64,000 nt of DNA from Sabellastarte sp. h YS-2021 (lineage: Eukaryota > Annelida > Polychaeta > Sabellida > Sabellidae). Of the stretch, positions 33,189-45,889 are shown one piece after another. Every line of letters starts with the position of its first letter. Position 1 is the stretch's first letter. The position numbers and the translations under genes are program-made. The stretch covers positions 24,866,614-24,930,613 of the forward strand of contig OZ024930.1 in assembly GCA_964017235.1 (NCBI GenBank). The letters run 5' to 3'. The notes under the pieces were generated by a model. That model was given only the letters and a program-made list of their open reading frames with translations. It made no database searches and was not told where the DNA came from.

Positions 33189-34612
33189 TATATGAATATT
33201 AGCTTGTTAAATATTTGGTTTTACCCTTTTTATTTATGGAAGTAAGTAATAGTTTAGTAGTGTTGTGAGTACTTAGTTCACTAGTGTTCACTTAGTTTGT
33301 CAAAATATACAGCCTGTTTTCACTTACTTATGCACTCAGTCACAGCCCTATATAAGAGGTTCTTTGTAGCCAAGAATTCCAGGTAACTGGGGACATTTTA
33401 ATGGAAAAGGACCCCCAAATAACCAAAGCATAGTTTTCCTTAGAAGAGAATTCAGTTAAAGGTTCTGCTTAAACTAGTTCCACCATTTGTTTATGATCAA
33501 TTTGTGCCACAATAGCTGCCAATCAGAAAACGCAGAGTACACACACAGCTTTGTAGTACATGATCCAGTGAGGATATTATAATAAGAGCCTTAATAGTAA
33601 AACTGCCGATTGCTAGGTTTACAGAGATGGTTATAAGTGACTCTTTTAGATACAGTTTGGGAAATTTAGTATGGTACTTTTGCTATTTCTCACCACAATA
33701 TGGTAAACATCATGATTTTGATGTCAGGACTTTTCAGTCTGCAAAAAAGTCATCATGATACAAACGTGGCTTCAGAATATCACAGAACTTATGGAGATGA
33801 TATCACACTGTCATGGCAATTACAAAAACTGATGTTGTTTTGTAGCTTAAGTATTTATAAAGATCTACAAAGTGTTTATTTAGTGCCATTTTGACTGGAA
33901 TATACCGAAAGGAAAGATTTAAATCCTTTTTGACCAAGTCTTGAGATTTCAATAGGATTTGGAAAATATTTTCATATTTTACGCATCTGCATACACATTG
34001 GGTATATTGCCCTAATACAGAGTTCATTTTACCATGCGTTTTCGCGTCTTTTGTCGCTATACTGAGGCAAAAAGATGCGTACACATTATGGTACCAAGTC
34101 GCAGTAATGCATAGATCTTGCATTATCGCCCACGTGTTCGCTGTATATATTGGGGAATTAGACGGAATTTGTTTTAAAAATCAAATAAAAGAACACATAT
34201 ACTATCTTTTTAACCCAACTCCTCCCATGTTTCCTTGCTTCTAAATCCTTTAATTTGATTGGTCGAGCGGAAACAGCATTGTCCAATCACAGTTTAACAA
34301 ATATTCGGTATTTATCAATAATAGAAAACACGTTTCATGGTTCTTTTGATGACTTTTTTTGACAACTCCTATCATGAATAGCTCTAAGAGACAAATTTTA
34401 AAGGAAGTTAAAGGACATTTTAAAGCATTATGATGAGGGAAATGAAAGTGATATTGGGTCAAGTAATATTGGGGGGAAAATCAAAAGAACTTTTAGTGAA
34501 AGTTGGTTAGGGAAATATTCCTGGTTAAGGTTTGACTCATTAATAATGACTTGAAATTGTCACAGTAGAAATTTAAACTGTTTAACTTAAAAAATAAGCA
34601 AACTTTAATTAT
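33189..34612. other. Non-coding stretch, nothing recognised
   Basis: AT-rich sequence after the Tigger. No exon matching the missing SLC41A C-terminus, RNA gene or tandem repeat was seen. Confidence 0.4.
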
Positions 34613-34627
34613 TGCATATATATATAT

Positions 34628-36078
34628 GTTACGCCCAATTTGTGAAATTGCCCATTTCGTGAAATAGACAAGGATTTTGCCCATTTCGCGAAATAGGCAG
34701 CTGACTTGCCCATTTCATGAAATAGGCAATTTATCCAGTATTTGCTTGCCCATTTCATGAAATTTGCAAAACTTGGGTTGCCTATTTCATGAAATGGGCA
34801 ATACCATGTATGAAAAATAAATTTTCATGCATAGAAGTCTTTTATTGTTTTAATGTTACTGTAAACACTATTTCACACGTATTGTCATATTTTTTTATAA
34901 ATCTACAATATATAATACTGCTAAAATGATTATCCATGCTGGTACACTGTTATTAACACAGAATATATTTCACACAATTAGATACTATATTATTCAAATA
35001 AAAACATCTTTCTTCAACTCAAACATCAAATAGATGTTATATTATACCTATTACAAATAAATACCATCTTCAGTGATTATGATTTACAATTCACAGCATA
35101 TTGTCTTATTTATAAACATTGTCACAAAATTTGTGCTAAACCTTTGTTACCAAATAATCCAATTGTAACCACATCTCAGAGGGGCCACGGTGGCAGAGTG
35201 GTAACACTCTCGCCTCCCACCTCTGCGGCCGGGGTTCGATCCCCGTCATGGCCGTAAGTGGGAAAGCTGGTAGTTGCTTGCCGTTGGTCGGCAGTTTACA
35301 GTACAGAACCCTAGCGAACTATATGTACTGGTTTCCTCTGCCCTTCAAACTACCCGTCGTGATATGACCTGTACAGTGTTGAAAGCGACGTAAAACCCCA
35401 AATAAACAAACAAACCCCATCTCAGGACCTGTGTCTCTAGAGGGCCTAATGGTTGATTGCAATTCACAATACTTATAGGTTGACCCCATATAAAAAGGAC
35501 GCTAATCTTGAAAGCGGCCATTCCAGTGTCTTTCATTAATTAGGACACACAATTTACAGTTTATCTTTTGATCTAAGATTAAAGAATGTACATTGAATAA
35601 TTGACCCCTTTAGTGATATTTTTGACACAAAAATATTTTAAAGTTGTAAGTTGTGTAAATAAGTTACTCTTAAGAAATAGATATTTATTAAAGCTACCTT
35701 TAACTGTGTAACATTTCAGTTGCATTCCTATAAATGTCAAACAAAACTTTACCATATTTAAAAATACTGAGACAGAAAAACACAATTTACCTTTATTTAC
35801 CTTTTTCTTTTGAAATACCAGTTTTAATATTTGTTACATATTTGTAAAACTTCTATGCACAATAGGAAGTTTCTTAAAGATATTAGCAAAGTTTTTTGTT
35901 GATCTATGCGTGGAAATTATATTTTCATACATAAGATTGCCTATTTCATGAAATGGGCAAGCCATAATTGAATAAATTGCCCATTTCACGAAATGGGCAA
36001 GTCAGTTGCCTATTTCATGAAATGGGCAAAATTCTTGCCTATTTCACGAAATGGGCAATTTCGTGGATTGGGCGTAAC
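34628..36078. mobile_element. Non-autonomous TIR element studded with short palindromes
   Basis: Ends gttacgcccaat... and ...attgggcgtaac are inverted, with inversion continuing for about 170 bases. Both sit in (AT)n runs, so exact borders are ambiguous. Six palindromes of the type gcccatttcatgaaatgggc lie in the left arm (34635-34803) and five in the right arm (35938-36068). Core centres vary as CG/CG, CG/TG, CA/CG and CA/TG. A second inverted pair just inside ('atgcatagaagtc' versus 'tctatgcgtgg') extends the symmetry. There is no coding sequence. A SINE is nested at 35180-35417. I do not recognise the superfamily. Confidence 0.75.
35180..35417 (+). repeat. tRNA-derived SINE with target duplication
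   Basis: The tRNA-like head has an A box tggcagagtgg (35191-35201) and a B box ggttcgatccc (35233-35243), the spacing of a tRNA. A body of about 130 bases and the 3' end gcgacgtaaaaccccaaataaacaaacaaa follow. This ending resembles molluscan SINEs such as RUDI (from memory). An 8-base direct repeat catctcag flanks it (35172-35179 and 35418-35425). It is not a tRNA gene: the head cannot complete an acceptor stem and continues into the SINE body. Confidence 0.85.
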
Positions 36079-36639
36079 ATATATATATGTACATGCTGAC
36101 TACAAATATATGTCTTGAATTGAAATTGAAGTTTTTTTCAGTGAGTAGACTTGACCTTGATTTAGTATTGCAAATTCAGTTTTAAGATAGACTAATGGTA
36201 CATTTTTTTCTCTTCTCTCCTATTTAAGTCAATTTGCTCAAATGTAAGGTTATTTTTTTATTTGACTCATCGTGTTTACTAAATATCTCCCCAAAATTTA
36301 GTGTAGGAGTCATTTGGCTCAAGTAGCTCCAACTCTAGAATGAACGCTGCTAATATGCAATATTTTGTATACTCATGTTCTTGCAATCTTACCCCCAGCC
36401 ATTAAGTGCTGCATGGGTGTTGTGTCTGGATGGGTGGGCGGGTGTAATGGTGAAGAATTTAAATGAAACTATTTAATTATTAATAAACTTTGAATTCAAT
36501 AATATAAAGGGCAAGGCAAAGTGCCTCAGTAAATTAGCTCTCATTGGACTTAGCAGTAGAGATCAATAATCATATGGCATACCACCTTTAATGAGAATAT
36601 CAACTAATCCCTGTCTCTTTGAGATAGGTCTCTTTGAAA

Positions 36640-36894
36640 TAAACCCAGTAATTGGTGACAAGTAAAATGTGTTGGTATACAGTGACTCGTATAAGAGCCT
36701 CAGTCTTTGAGCTGAGGAGAGAGAGAGAACATGAAATAGTATACAGAGGGGGAGAGCTTAGTTGGCTCTCTCACTCAAGAGAATGTGTTCAATTGTAATT
36801 GTGATTTGTGTTTATTGAACTAGAATAAACTATGAAGGAATCATGTGTTTCACTTCTGTCTTTGTGGCGACCCTGAATCTCTCATAAAAACCAG
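36640..36894 (+). other. Possible solo LTR remnant
   Basis: The stretch has 'actcgtataagagcctcagt' (TATA-like), a purine-rich GAGAGAGAGA tract, then 'gaactagaataaactatgaa' (AATAAA signal) and finally 'ctttgtggcgaccctgaatc', which resembles the junction after many Gypsy-type LTRs. No matching second LTR, coding region or target duplication was seen, so this is a weak call. Confidence 0.25.
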
Positions 36895-37970
36895 CCAATC
36901 GAGTCTAGACAGAAGTGAACAGCGGATGGCAGGAAAAAGTATGTTCGGGCTGTATCTCAGAAACCGTATGGTGTAGGAAGTTGATACTTGGTATCGACAT
37001 TGGTTGGGTGTTGTAGGTGTGCAATGTCATGGTGTGACCTTGATTTGACCAGTGGACAGCGGGTGGCAGGAAAAAGTATGTTTGGTCTGTATCTCAGAAA
37101 CCGTATGGTGTAGGAAGTTTATACTTGGTATCGACATTGGTTGGGTGGTGTAGGTGTGCAATGTTATGGTGTGACCTTGATTTGACCTTTGACCTTGCTG
37201 TAGTGACCTTGAGTTTGAAAATGTTGTCTGGGCTATATCTGGGAAACCATATGGTGTAGGAAGTTCATACTTAGTAGGCACACTGGATAGGGAGTGTATG
37301 TGTGCAACCTCATGGTGTGACCTTGATTTGACCTTTGACCATGCAGTAGTGAGCTTGACTTAAAAATATATCTCCTGGCTATATCTCAGAAACCATAAGA
37401 TTTAGGAAGTTAGTACTTGGTAGCATACTGGACAGGGAGTGTATGTGTGCACTGTCATGGTGTGACCATGATTTGACATTTGGCCCTGCCATAGTGGCCT
37501 TGACCTTTAAAATCTTGTCAGGGCTATGTGTGGGAAACCCTAAGGTGTGGGAGGGATGTTGATACTTTGTATGGTCATTGGTTGAGGGATGTAGGTGTTC
37601 AATGTCATGGTGGGACCTTGATTTGACCTTGCCATAGTGACCTTGAGTTTTAAAATCTTTTCCGGCCTATATCTCAAAATCTGTAAGGTGTAGGATGTTG
37701 ATAGGTGGTAGGGAAATTTGTTAGGTGGTGTAAGTGCATACCATCATGGGATGACCTTGATTTGATCTTGGGGCTTGCTGTAGTGACCATGACCTTTAAA
37801 ATCTGGTCAGCCATATCCTGGAAACTGAAAGGTGTAAAAAGTTGATTCTTGGATGGGTCATTGGTTGGGGAGTGTGTAGGTATGCTAAATCATGGTATTA
37901 TCTTAACCTTGTCTTTGCCCAAGTGTGTTCACCTGCCATATTTGAGACATATTTCTCATATCACAAAAAC
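36895..37970 (+). repeat. About 145-bp tandem repeat rich in TGACCTTGA
   Basis: The motif 'ggtgtgaccttgatttgacc' recurs at 37031, 37168, 37314 and 37459 and continues in decayed form to about 37965. Units also contain 'tatatctcagaaaccgtatg' and 'gtgtaggaagttgatacttg'. Each unit holds two to four TGACCTT half-sites in direct orientation. It abuts the hairpin element beginning at 37996. Confidence 0.85.
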
Positions 37971-37995
37971 ATATGGCTTGCTGTGACCAATTATT

Positions 37996-40900
37996 ATGTC
38001 CACCCCCCTGGGGGGTGGATATATTATTTTTGCTTTTTTCGCCGTCCGATGTCCGATGTCCGATGTCCGGCGTCCGGCGTCCGATGTCCGGCGTCACGCA
38101 TGGTTTCCGCTCATTTAAAGGAAAAGTATTAGAGCTATTGTCACCAAATTTGGTATGCAGGCTTATTGGGTCAGTAGCTTGCTTGGGATTGCTTTTGGCT
38201 GTTGTACCTCTTTTGCTTACTGAGTAATACTTAAGTACAGCTATTTTCAGTACCCATTGGTTTCCGTGCATTTAAGCCAAAATAATTAAAGATATTTTAC
38301 TACAATTTTGAATACAAGATTGTTATGTCCATAGCTCGCTTGGTATTGCATTTGGGACTGATAGCTTTGTCAGTACATGAGTAATAGCCATTTAGGTACT
38401 TCATTGTGTATTTTCAGTACTACTTTTGAGTAATTTGCTTCTATCTCCTTAACCGTGCGAGATAGAGCGATTTCGGCAAAATTTTCGACCCACAGGGTAT
38501 CTAAGGAGTGTACTCTTTGCAATTTTCAAAAAATTTTCCCCTCCCCAAAAATGGCGGCCATTTTGAATTTTCGAATTTTTGCCAAAAATGGCAAAACACA
38601 AATTTGCTTCTATCTCCTTAACCGTGCGAGATAGAGCGATTTCGTCGAAATTTTCGACCCACAGGGTATCTAAGGAGTGTACTCTTTGCAATTTTCAAAA
38701 AATTTTCCCCTCCCCAAAAATGGCGGCCATTTTGAATTTTCGAATTTTTGCCAAAAATGGCAAAACACAAATTTGCTTCTATCTCCTTAACCGTGCGAGA
38801 TAGAGCGATTTCGTCGAAATTTTCGACCCACAGGGTATCTAAGGAATGTAATATTTGCAATTTTCAAAAAATTTTCCCCTCCCCAAAAATGGCGGCCATT
38901 TTAAATTTTCGAATTTTTGCCAAAAATGGCAAAACACAAATTTGCTTCTATCTCCTTAACCGTGCGAGATAGAGCGATTTCGTCGAAATTTTGGACCCAC
39001 AGGGTATCTAAGGAGTGTACTCTGTGCAATTTTCAAAAAATTTTCCCCTCCCCAAAAATGGCGGCCATTTTGAATTTTCGAATTTTTGCCAAAAATGGCA
39101 AAACACAAATTTGCTTCTATCTCCTTAACCGTGCGAGATAGAGTGATTTCGTCGAAATTTTCGACCCACAGGGTATCTAAGGAATGCAATCTTTGCAATT
39201 TTCCAAAAATTTTCCCCTCCCCAAAAATGGCGGCCATTTTAAATTTTCGAATTTTTGCCAAAAATGGCAAAACACAAATTTGCTTCTATCTCCTTAACCG
39301 TGCGAGATAGAGCGATTTCGTCAAAATTTTGGACCCACAGGGTATCTAAGGAGTGTACTCTGTGCAATTTTCAAAAAATTTTCCCCTCCCCAAAAATGGC
39401 GGCCATTTTGAATTTTCGAATTTTTGCCAAAAATGGCAAAACACTAATTTGCTTCTATCTCCTTAACCGTGCGAGATAGAGCGATTTCGTCGAAATTTTC
39501 GACCCACAGGGTATCTAAGGAGTGTACTCTTTGCAATTTTCAAAAAATTTTCCCCTCCCCAAAAATGGCGGCCATTTTGAATTTTCGAATTTTTGCCCAA
39601 AATGGCAAAACACTAATTTGCTTCTATCTCCTTAACCGTGCGAGATAGAGCGATTTCGTCGAAATTTTCAACCCACAGGGTATCTAAGGAATGTAATATT
39701 TGCAATTTTCAAAAAATTTTCCCCTCCCCAAAAATGGCGGCCATTTTGAATTTTCGAAGTTTTGCCAAAAATGGCAAAACACAAATTTCCTTCTATCTCC
39801 TTAACCATGCGAGATAGAGCGATTTCGTCGAAATTTTCAACCCACAGGGTATCTAAGGAATGTACTCTTTACAATTTTCAGGGTATCTGAGGAGTGTACT
39901 CTTTGCAATTTTCAAAAAATTTTCCCCTCCCCAAAAATGGCGGCCATTTTGAATTTTCGAATTTTTGCCAAAAATGGCAAAACACAAATTTGCTTCTATC
40001 TCCTTAACCGTGCGAGATAGAGCGATTTCGTCGAAATTTTCGACCCACAGGGTATCTAAGGAATGTAATATTTGCAATTTTCAAAAAATTTTCCCCTCCC
40101 CAAAAATGGCGGCCATTTTAAATTTTCGAATTTTTGCCAAAAATGGCAAAACACAAATTTGCTTCTATCTCCTTAACCGTGCGAGATAGAGCGATTTCGT
40201 CGAAATTTTCGACCCACAGGGTATCTGATGAGTGTACTCTTTGCAATTTTCAAAAAATTTTCCCCTCCCCAAAAATGGCGGCCATTTTGAATTTTCGAAT
40301 TTTTGCCAAAAATGGCAAAACACAAATTTGCTTCTATCTCCTTAACCGTGCGAGATAGAGCGATTTCGTCGAAATTTTCGACCCACAGGGTATCTAAGGA
40401 GTGTACTCTTTGCAATTTTCAAAAAATTTTCCCCTCCCCAAAAATGGCGGCCATTTTGAATTTTCGAATTTTTGCCAAAAATGGCAAAACACAAATTTGC
40501 TTCTATCTCCTTAACCGTGCGAGATAGAGCGATTTCGTCGAAATTTTCAACCCACAGGGTATCTAAGGAATGTAATATTTGCAATTTTCAAAAAATTTTC
40601 CCCTCCCCAAAAATGGCGGCCATTTTGAATTTTCGAAGTTTTGCCAAAAATGGCAAAACACAAATTTCCTTCTATCTCCTTAACCATGCGAGATAGAGCG
40701 ATTTCGTCGAAATTTTCAACCCACAGGGTATCTAAGGAATGTAATCTTTGCAATTTTCAAAAAAAATTTCCCCTCCCCAAAAATGGCAGCCATTTTGAAT
40801 TTTCCAATTTTTGCCCAAAATGGAAAAACACAAACTGGCCTTAACCGTGCAAAATAGAGTTATTTCGTTGAAATTTTCGACCCATAGGGTATCTAAGAAA

Positions 40901-41193
40901 TGTACTCTTGGCAATTTTCAAAAAAATTTCCTTTTCCCAAAAATGGCGGCCATTTTGAATTTTCAAATTTTTGCCCAAAATAGAAAAACAGGAATTTGCT
41001 TCTATCTTCTTAACTGTGCAAGATAGAGTGATTTCGTCAAAATTTTCAACCCAACCAATGCAAAAAGGCATGAAGCCGAAATAATTTACATCTACACTAA
41101 CAAATATTTAAGCATCATTGATATATTTTACAAATGAAACAGGGTCTTGTAAGACTACTGTACAATTTGGGCAAAAGGTTCATGGGTGGACAT
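37996..41193. mobile_element. Hairpin element with 169-bp tandem core
   Basis: The left terminus is a hairpin, atgtccacccccc / ggggggtggatat (37996-38022). It is followed by a CG-rich run of GATGTCC/GGCGTCC repeats (38042-38098), then 'gctattgtcaccaaatttgg', a segment like that of the 24356 element. The core is a 169-bp array (38450-41055). The right terminus gggtggacat (41184-41193) is the inverted arm, followed by another small hairpin acacat/atgtgt. There is no coding capacity. Confidence 0.68.
38450..41055 (+). repeat. 169-bp tandem repeat array, about 15 units
   Basis: The period is exactly 169 over most of the array: identical frames start at 38579, 38748, 38917, 39086 and 39255, then at 39965, 40134, 40303, 40472 and 40641. 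Each unit contains 'gtgcgagatagagcgatttc', 'cccacagggtatctaaggag' and the near-palindrome aaaatggcggccatttt. Internal units differ by only a few bases. The last two or three (from 40740) are clearly older. A partial duplication (about 39870-39905) breaks the register once. Open frames on both strands are by-products of the period (169 is not a multiple of 3). Confidence 0.95.
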
Positions 41194-42439
41194 TACACAT
41201 GATAATGTGTGTTCTTCTATGCTATCCTGTTTCTATTCGCATCTACTATCAACAGGGCGGCCTATTTCTAGTTATAGGTACTTTTACTTAATTCTACTCT
41301 GTCCATTGACAGCTATGCTTAAATTAATAAAATTTACAGTTACATAGTTTTTAGTTTACTGATTAATGTGGTCATCTTGCTATTGAATTGCCTTGTTTTA
41401 ATACTTTATCTTACATACATTTTCATACATTTTCTCTCTCTTAAACATCATTTTCTCTGCTTAAACATTATGTGGACCTTTATATAACTGTCACTTATTG
41501 CTCTGAAAGTCTTCTGATCTTTTGGTGTTTCACTTCTGCTATATCTCATGGTGTCAAAAATTGTTTCCCTGGGCTGTGTGGTTCGGGCATCTCTGAATCT
41601 ATACTTAAATTGCAGTCATGGCACCTTGATTTCAAATGCCTCATGTAACACTATCGTAATTGAAGTTAAAATTACTAGAAGTAGTTTTCTTCACAGATGT
41701 CTTGACCCATTCTAACACTTTCTCCCAGATTAGCTCAAATATATGGCTGCTGTGTATTGGTGATGGCATTTTAGGAGGCTCAAAGTAATCTACAGAAAGA
41801 CTGTTTGACAAATTGCCCTTTATTAGGAATGAGCACTTCGTATAAACTGAGACTTTGTGTGAGTGTAACAGCACATAAATATTATATGAGGTATTGCCAA
41901 AGATATTGTAGGAGTATACCATTACTGCATATGTAGGCAGATCAGTCATGTTCAGTTATACTGTAATCACCATATGTTTTTGCTTTCAACTCTTGTTTTT
42001 ATTTGTTTCATAAATTGTTATTTATGGTATCATTAGATCCCTGGTACAAGTCACGAGTTAGTACGTGTAAGTTACAACACACTCCACAACCTGTACTTGC
42101 TGTGAATTTTTTTTCTTTTTCTTTTTTTTTAGTTTCATCAGTGATTCGATAAGTAGGTCATGGAAACAACGTTATGATTTATCTGCAGCATTATAGATCA
42201 AACAAGTTGGTCTGGCTACAGCGTGCTCACTCGGAAGTGGTAAAGTTAAGTCCCTGGGACTCAATAGACTTGAAAAAAATGAGTCCTATGTTTCATTTTT
42301 GGAGTCCCAATATTTTATTCAATTCCTTGAACGTAAATTACTTAAACCAATTTCACATAAATTACTTAAACCAATTGCAATGTTAAATGTCAATTTCAAC
42401 ACTTTGTAACTAGCTAAAACTGGCTAAAACAATGTAAGT
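41194..42439. other. Non-coding stretch, nothing recognised
   Basis: AT-rich sequence between the 169-bp element and the 3' end of the hAT-like gene. Possible 3' UTR of that gene close to 42400-42439. No other feature seen. Confidence 0.35.
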
Positions 42440-42981
42440 TCACTGAATCCTGTCTTTCATTGCCCGAAAATTGTTCTTGGCTGCAGTGTAATCGTACTCT
42501 GCATAGTGTGGGCCATTTATTGTTATTTTCATTAGCCTGTCCACTTGTTCATCTCTCAACCTATTTCTGCTTTTGGACTTGATTCTGTTTTGGGCAGAGA
42601 ACCCCCGCTCACAAGATGCAGAGTTCAGAGGCACTACCAAAGCTAGCTCTGCAAAAACAACAAAATCTGGGAAAACATCACTTTGATCTTTGATAAGTAT
42701 CTCACAAAATTCAGGGAAAGATTTGTTTCTATGAAGACCAACAAAATGCTTATATGCCAAGAAATCTTGTCTGCATCTTGCTGCGTTCACAATATTTTGG
42801 TTCTCCTGCCCATACCTCTGTAACAGATAATCAAGTTCATTTTGTCCAAACAAAGCAACTTCAGCATTGTTGTTTGTAAGTGCTTTTGGGTTTAAAATGA
42901 TATTTAATGCCTTCAAAGTGACTTGGGCATCTTCAGGGAAACGTTGCTCCAAGTTGTCCAGTAGTGCTTGAATGAATCTCG
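42440..42981 (-). CDS. hAT-transposase-like gene, C-terminal exon (dimerisation domain)
   Basis: It reads on the minus strand from an acceptor TTTTATTTTCAG| (first exon base 42981) to a stop at 42440. The product contains RFIQALLDNLEQRFPEDAQV and the hAT C-terminal dimerisation block: FAELALVVPLNSASCERGFS, then AQNRIKSKSRNRLRDEQVDR. In this block the Glu of CERGFS is the third catalytic acid of hAT enzymes. It needs one base from the previous exon to be in frame, whereas the upstream exon at 49683 ends in phase 0. A small linking exon is therefore missing or unrecognised, or the gene is decayed. Similar in type to ZNF862/KIAA1586-like vertebrate genes derived from hAT. Confidence 0.82.
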
Positions 42982-43659
42982 CTGAAAATAAAATAAAGAA
43001 ATCAGATGCCATCTGTGAATATTTCGGGATTCAGGGGGGCATACAGGCAAAGTTTTTACTATATTCTATACATTGATATTTGTTACACTCAGCTGTACAC
43101 TCGTAGATAGGGCTTGAGCAACACCTGCGCATTAAGCCCTGTTAATGCTGGACTCAAACCATCAGTCACCTCAAATTTGGGATCAAACTTTTTACATCAG
43201 TCAAGTGTTCATTTGCTAAACTCCTATACCAAAAGGCCAGCAAAAACACAAAGTTGGAGTTTCCCATTCAACATTCAGGGTCATATTGGGATGACTTCCA
43301 GAAGTTCCAATATTCCCAAAAGTTGACATGAGCTACACTTGAACCCATGTCCACAGAGTTGAGAGCCAAGTGATTATATGCAGCAGACCACAAAGAAGTA
43401 GTAGGTATATTCTATAATTGCAACAGGGAACAGTAAGCTAACTATTGTATTTTGCAGAGATAGTGTCATAAGGACTGCTTAAATTTATACACAAATTGAT
43501 TTTTGGTTAAATGTGCTACATGGTAAGTATTACAATAAAACACACAGTATAGAATTACATACTTTTGGTTGTCCTGAGTGTAACTTTCCCTTGAGTAGCA
43601 AACTTCACTTCTGTGTCTCGAAAGCGTTTTTGGTTGTCATCCATTGTATCAAGTGCCTC

Positions 43660-43862
43660 TTTTATAGCGAAATACCCTTACCATTTCCTAACAGTAGCTA
43701 TTTGTTGGAGCCATCCAACCCAATGGCCAACGCAGAGATGCGATTTTAAGGTTTACTAACAACCTTAACCAAGCCATTGGGTTACAGTAGTCCGTCCTCC
43801 CGCCAAAGAGGTCACATGACTACATTGTTTACCTCATTATTTTTGTTGGCCATCATCAGTAT
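43660..43862 (+). repeat. Left inverted terminal repeat of DIRS copy B
   Basis: Its reverse complement is found at 49092-49304. The outer 35 bases differ between the two ends, as expected for DIRS ends with unique extensions. Confidence 0.9.
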
Positions 43863-45668
43863 GGACGTCTTTGGAAATTAGTAGAAGTTTTGTCAAGGTT
43901 TTTATTTATTTTTTGACATTTCACAGTGAATCTCACTTCTTCTTTACAGGTATATGATACAGAACTTATACCTTTGTTGAATCTTCGAAGGTATGCATTA
44001 TATTATGCAAATAGAGGACTTTTGGATGGCGACATCGAAAGTTCCATCATCTTCAACCTCGAGGAATAAAATCTACATAAGATGGTCATTATGCAACAAT
44101 GATTATTTTATATAGCTTGCCAGTCGTTTGGTTCAGTTTGCTGGACGTTGGAAGCTATAATTTTGCAGCATACATATCTAGAGATAGTGTATTCTTCAAT
44201 AACAGAAGCGATCTGGACGGCGCCATCTTGAATGAGAATGGGGGCAGCCATTGTAGTTGCCATTGGACACTGCATCGTGTATTAGAATGACAATTCGAGT
44301 GGCCGTTATTGCTGTTCACGTCGGATTCTTATAGCCAGGCGTTGAAAGCAATTTTTTGTCACAATGTACTTCCCAGTCGAATAGATTGTCGACGCTACAG
44401 AAGAAGGAATCTCCCTTGGGGGCAGCCATTACAGTTACCATGGACACTGCTCCGTGGCGGAGTTTTGAATGCAGGAAAGACTACCCCTTCGGAAAACTCT
44501 TCGTCGAGGTCCAGTCAAAACATTCACCAGAGGAAAACACCTGTGTGACGTCATCCATGCACAATCGAGTATTCTATTCCTTCCAAAAGGTTTAGATTCG
44601 GGTTGTCAGATGCCCGGGAGTGCCATTCATTTCTACAAGGAAAGGCTTTTGTTTCAATAGTTTTAGACAAGAATTGAGTACAATCGGGTTTCTATACCTC
44701 TCAAAAGGTTAGATTCAGGTTGTCAGGTGATGGGGATTATGATTCATCTCAAGAATACAAGGAATCTATTCCTTATTTGGCTGACTGTTATTGAGTGGCT
44801 AGGGATTGATTTAACAGGCGCAGTTTCTGTGAATGCTCCCTTGTTTGGTCACATTTACCTTCTTTTGGAATTCCCACATTCCTTGGGTGAACAGCCAGCA
44901 TTGAATGTGGCTTTTATGTTGGGTTTCAAGGAGTTTGAAGCCTCTGATGTTTTTAAAGAGCAGCTATACAGGAAGAAGTTTTGCTTGGACTTCCTTACAT
45001 ACATCACTTTCCTGGACAGCTCCTTAGTTGCAGGAGGTCTGCAGGAGGAACATGACCTTTCAGACACTTTGGAAACAAGGTCCCTGGTAGGGGACTGTAA
45101 GAGAGAGGAAGTGTCTCACTTCTTCAGTTCAGGTCAAATTTAGAGGATCCTAGAGATCACTATGTTATGTTATAGACTTCAATATGCCTTGGACTGGGTG
45201 CAATGATGGTTGCATTTCCAGTCCAGTCAACCAGTTTGTGTTCAAATCTTCTTGTTGCAGTTTGACCATGTCTAAGAACATGTGACTCAACAGGAGGGAT
45301 GTAACTTACAATGCCTTTAGCAAACCTACAATGCATTTTTCACTCCTAATGAGGTTCTCTTGCTGGACATATCAGATGTTCAGAGGATTTCATCTAGTAT
45401 TTTCATGGAAATAAGGATGATTAGTAAGTCTAGAAGTGAGCATGCTCCTAGTCTGGACTAATAAAGGGACACCAGGCCTCAGGGCAGATTCTTTTTGTTT
45501 CTATCATGACAGTTACCCTGGAAATAGAATTACAAGTGCCTCCTACTCCTCAGCTAGTTAAAAGGGGAGAGGATCTTACTTTTACAGGCCCTATGGAAGT
45601 TTTGGTAGTATACAAGTCTTGGTAACAGGATAATATTCAGCCAGACCTTTCAGAAGTGAGGTTGGCAG

Positions 45669-45698
<30 letters not shown>
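45669..45698 (+). repeat. Homopolymer of 30 A
   Basis: An uninterrupted A30 run inside DIRS copy B. No element boundary was recognised next to it. It may be microsatellite expansion. Confidence 0.9.
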
Positions 45699-45699
<1 letters not shown>

Positions 45700-45889
45700 A
45701 ACGAGAGAAACAGCAGTTTTGATAGAAGCTGTTTATGGATTGATCGACAAAAGGGCGATAACACCAGTCACCGGTGTCACATCACTTGAGTTTTACAGTT
45801 TATTTCTTGTGACAAGCAAGGAAGAAATGGCAGCCAGTAGTTGTTAAGGTCAGGTATATGAGCTTGCATGTACCTTACTTAATATAGAA

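Noticed and set aside
35181-35255. tRNA gene with A and B boxes
   Set aside because: The head continues into a SINE body with an A-rich tail and an 8-base target duplication, and the acceptor arm is not complete.
38450-41055. Regular repeats resembling a CRISPR array, with many 74- and 80-codon ORFs on both strands
   Set aside because: The units are contiguous 169-bp tandem repeats without unique spacers in animal DNA, and the ORFs only reflect the absence of stops in a repeated unit.
44099-45143. ORFs between the left ITR and RT of DIRS copy B, including 138 codons at 44727
   Set aside because: They probably represent decayed gag-like sequence, but I see no diagnostic motif, so no separate gene is claimed.
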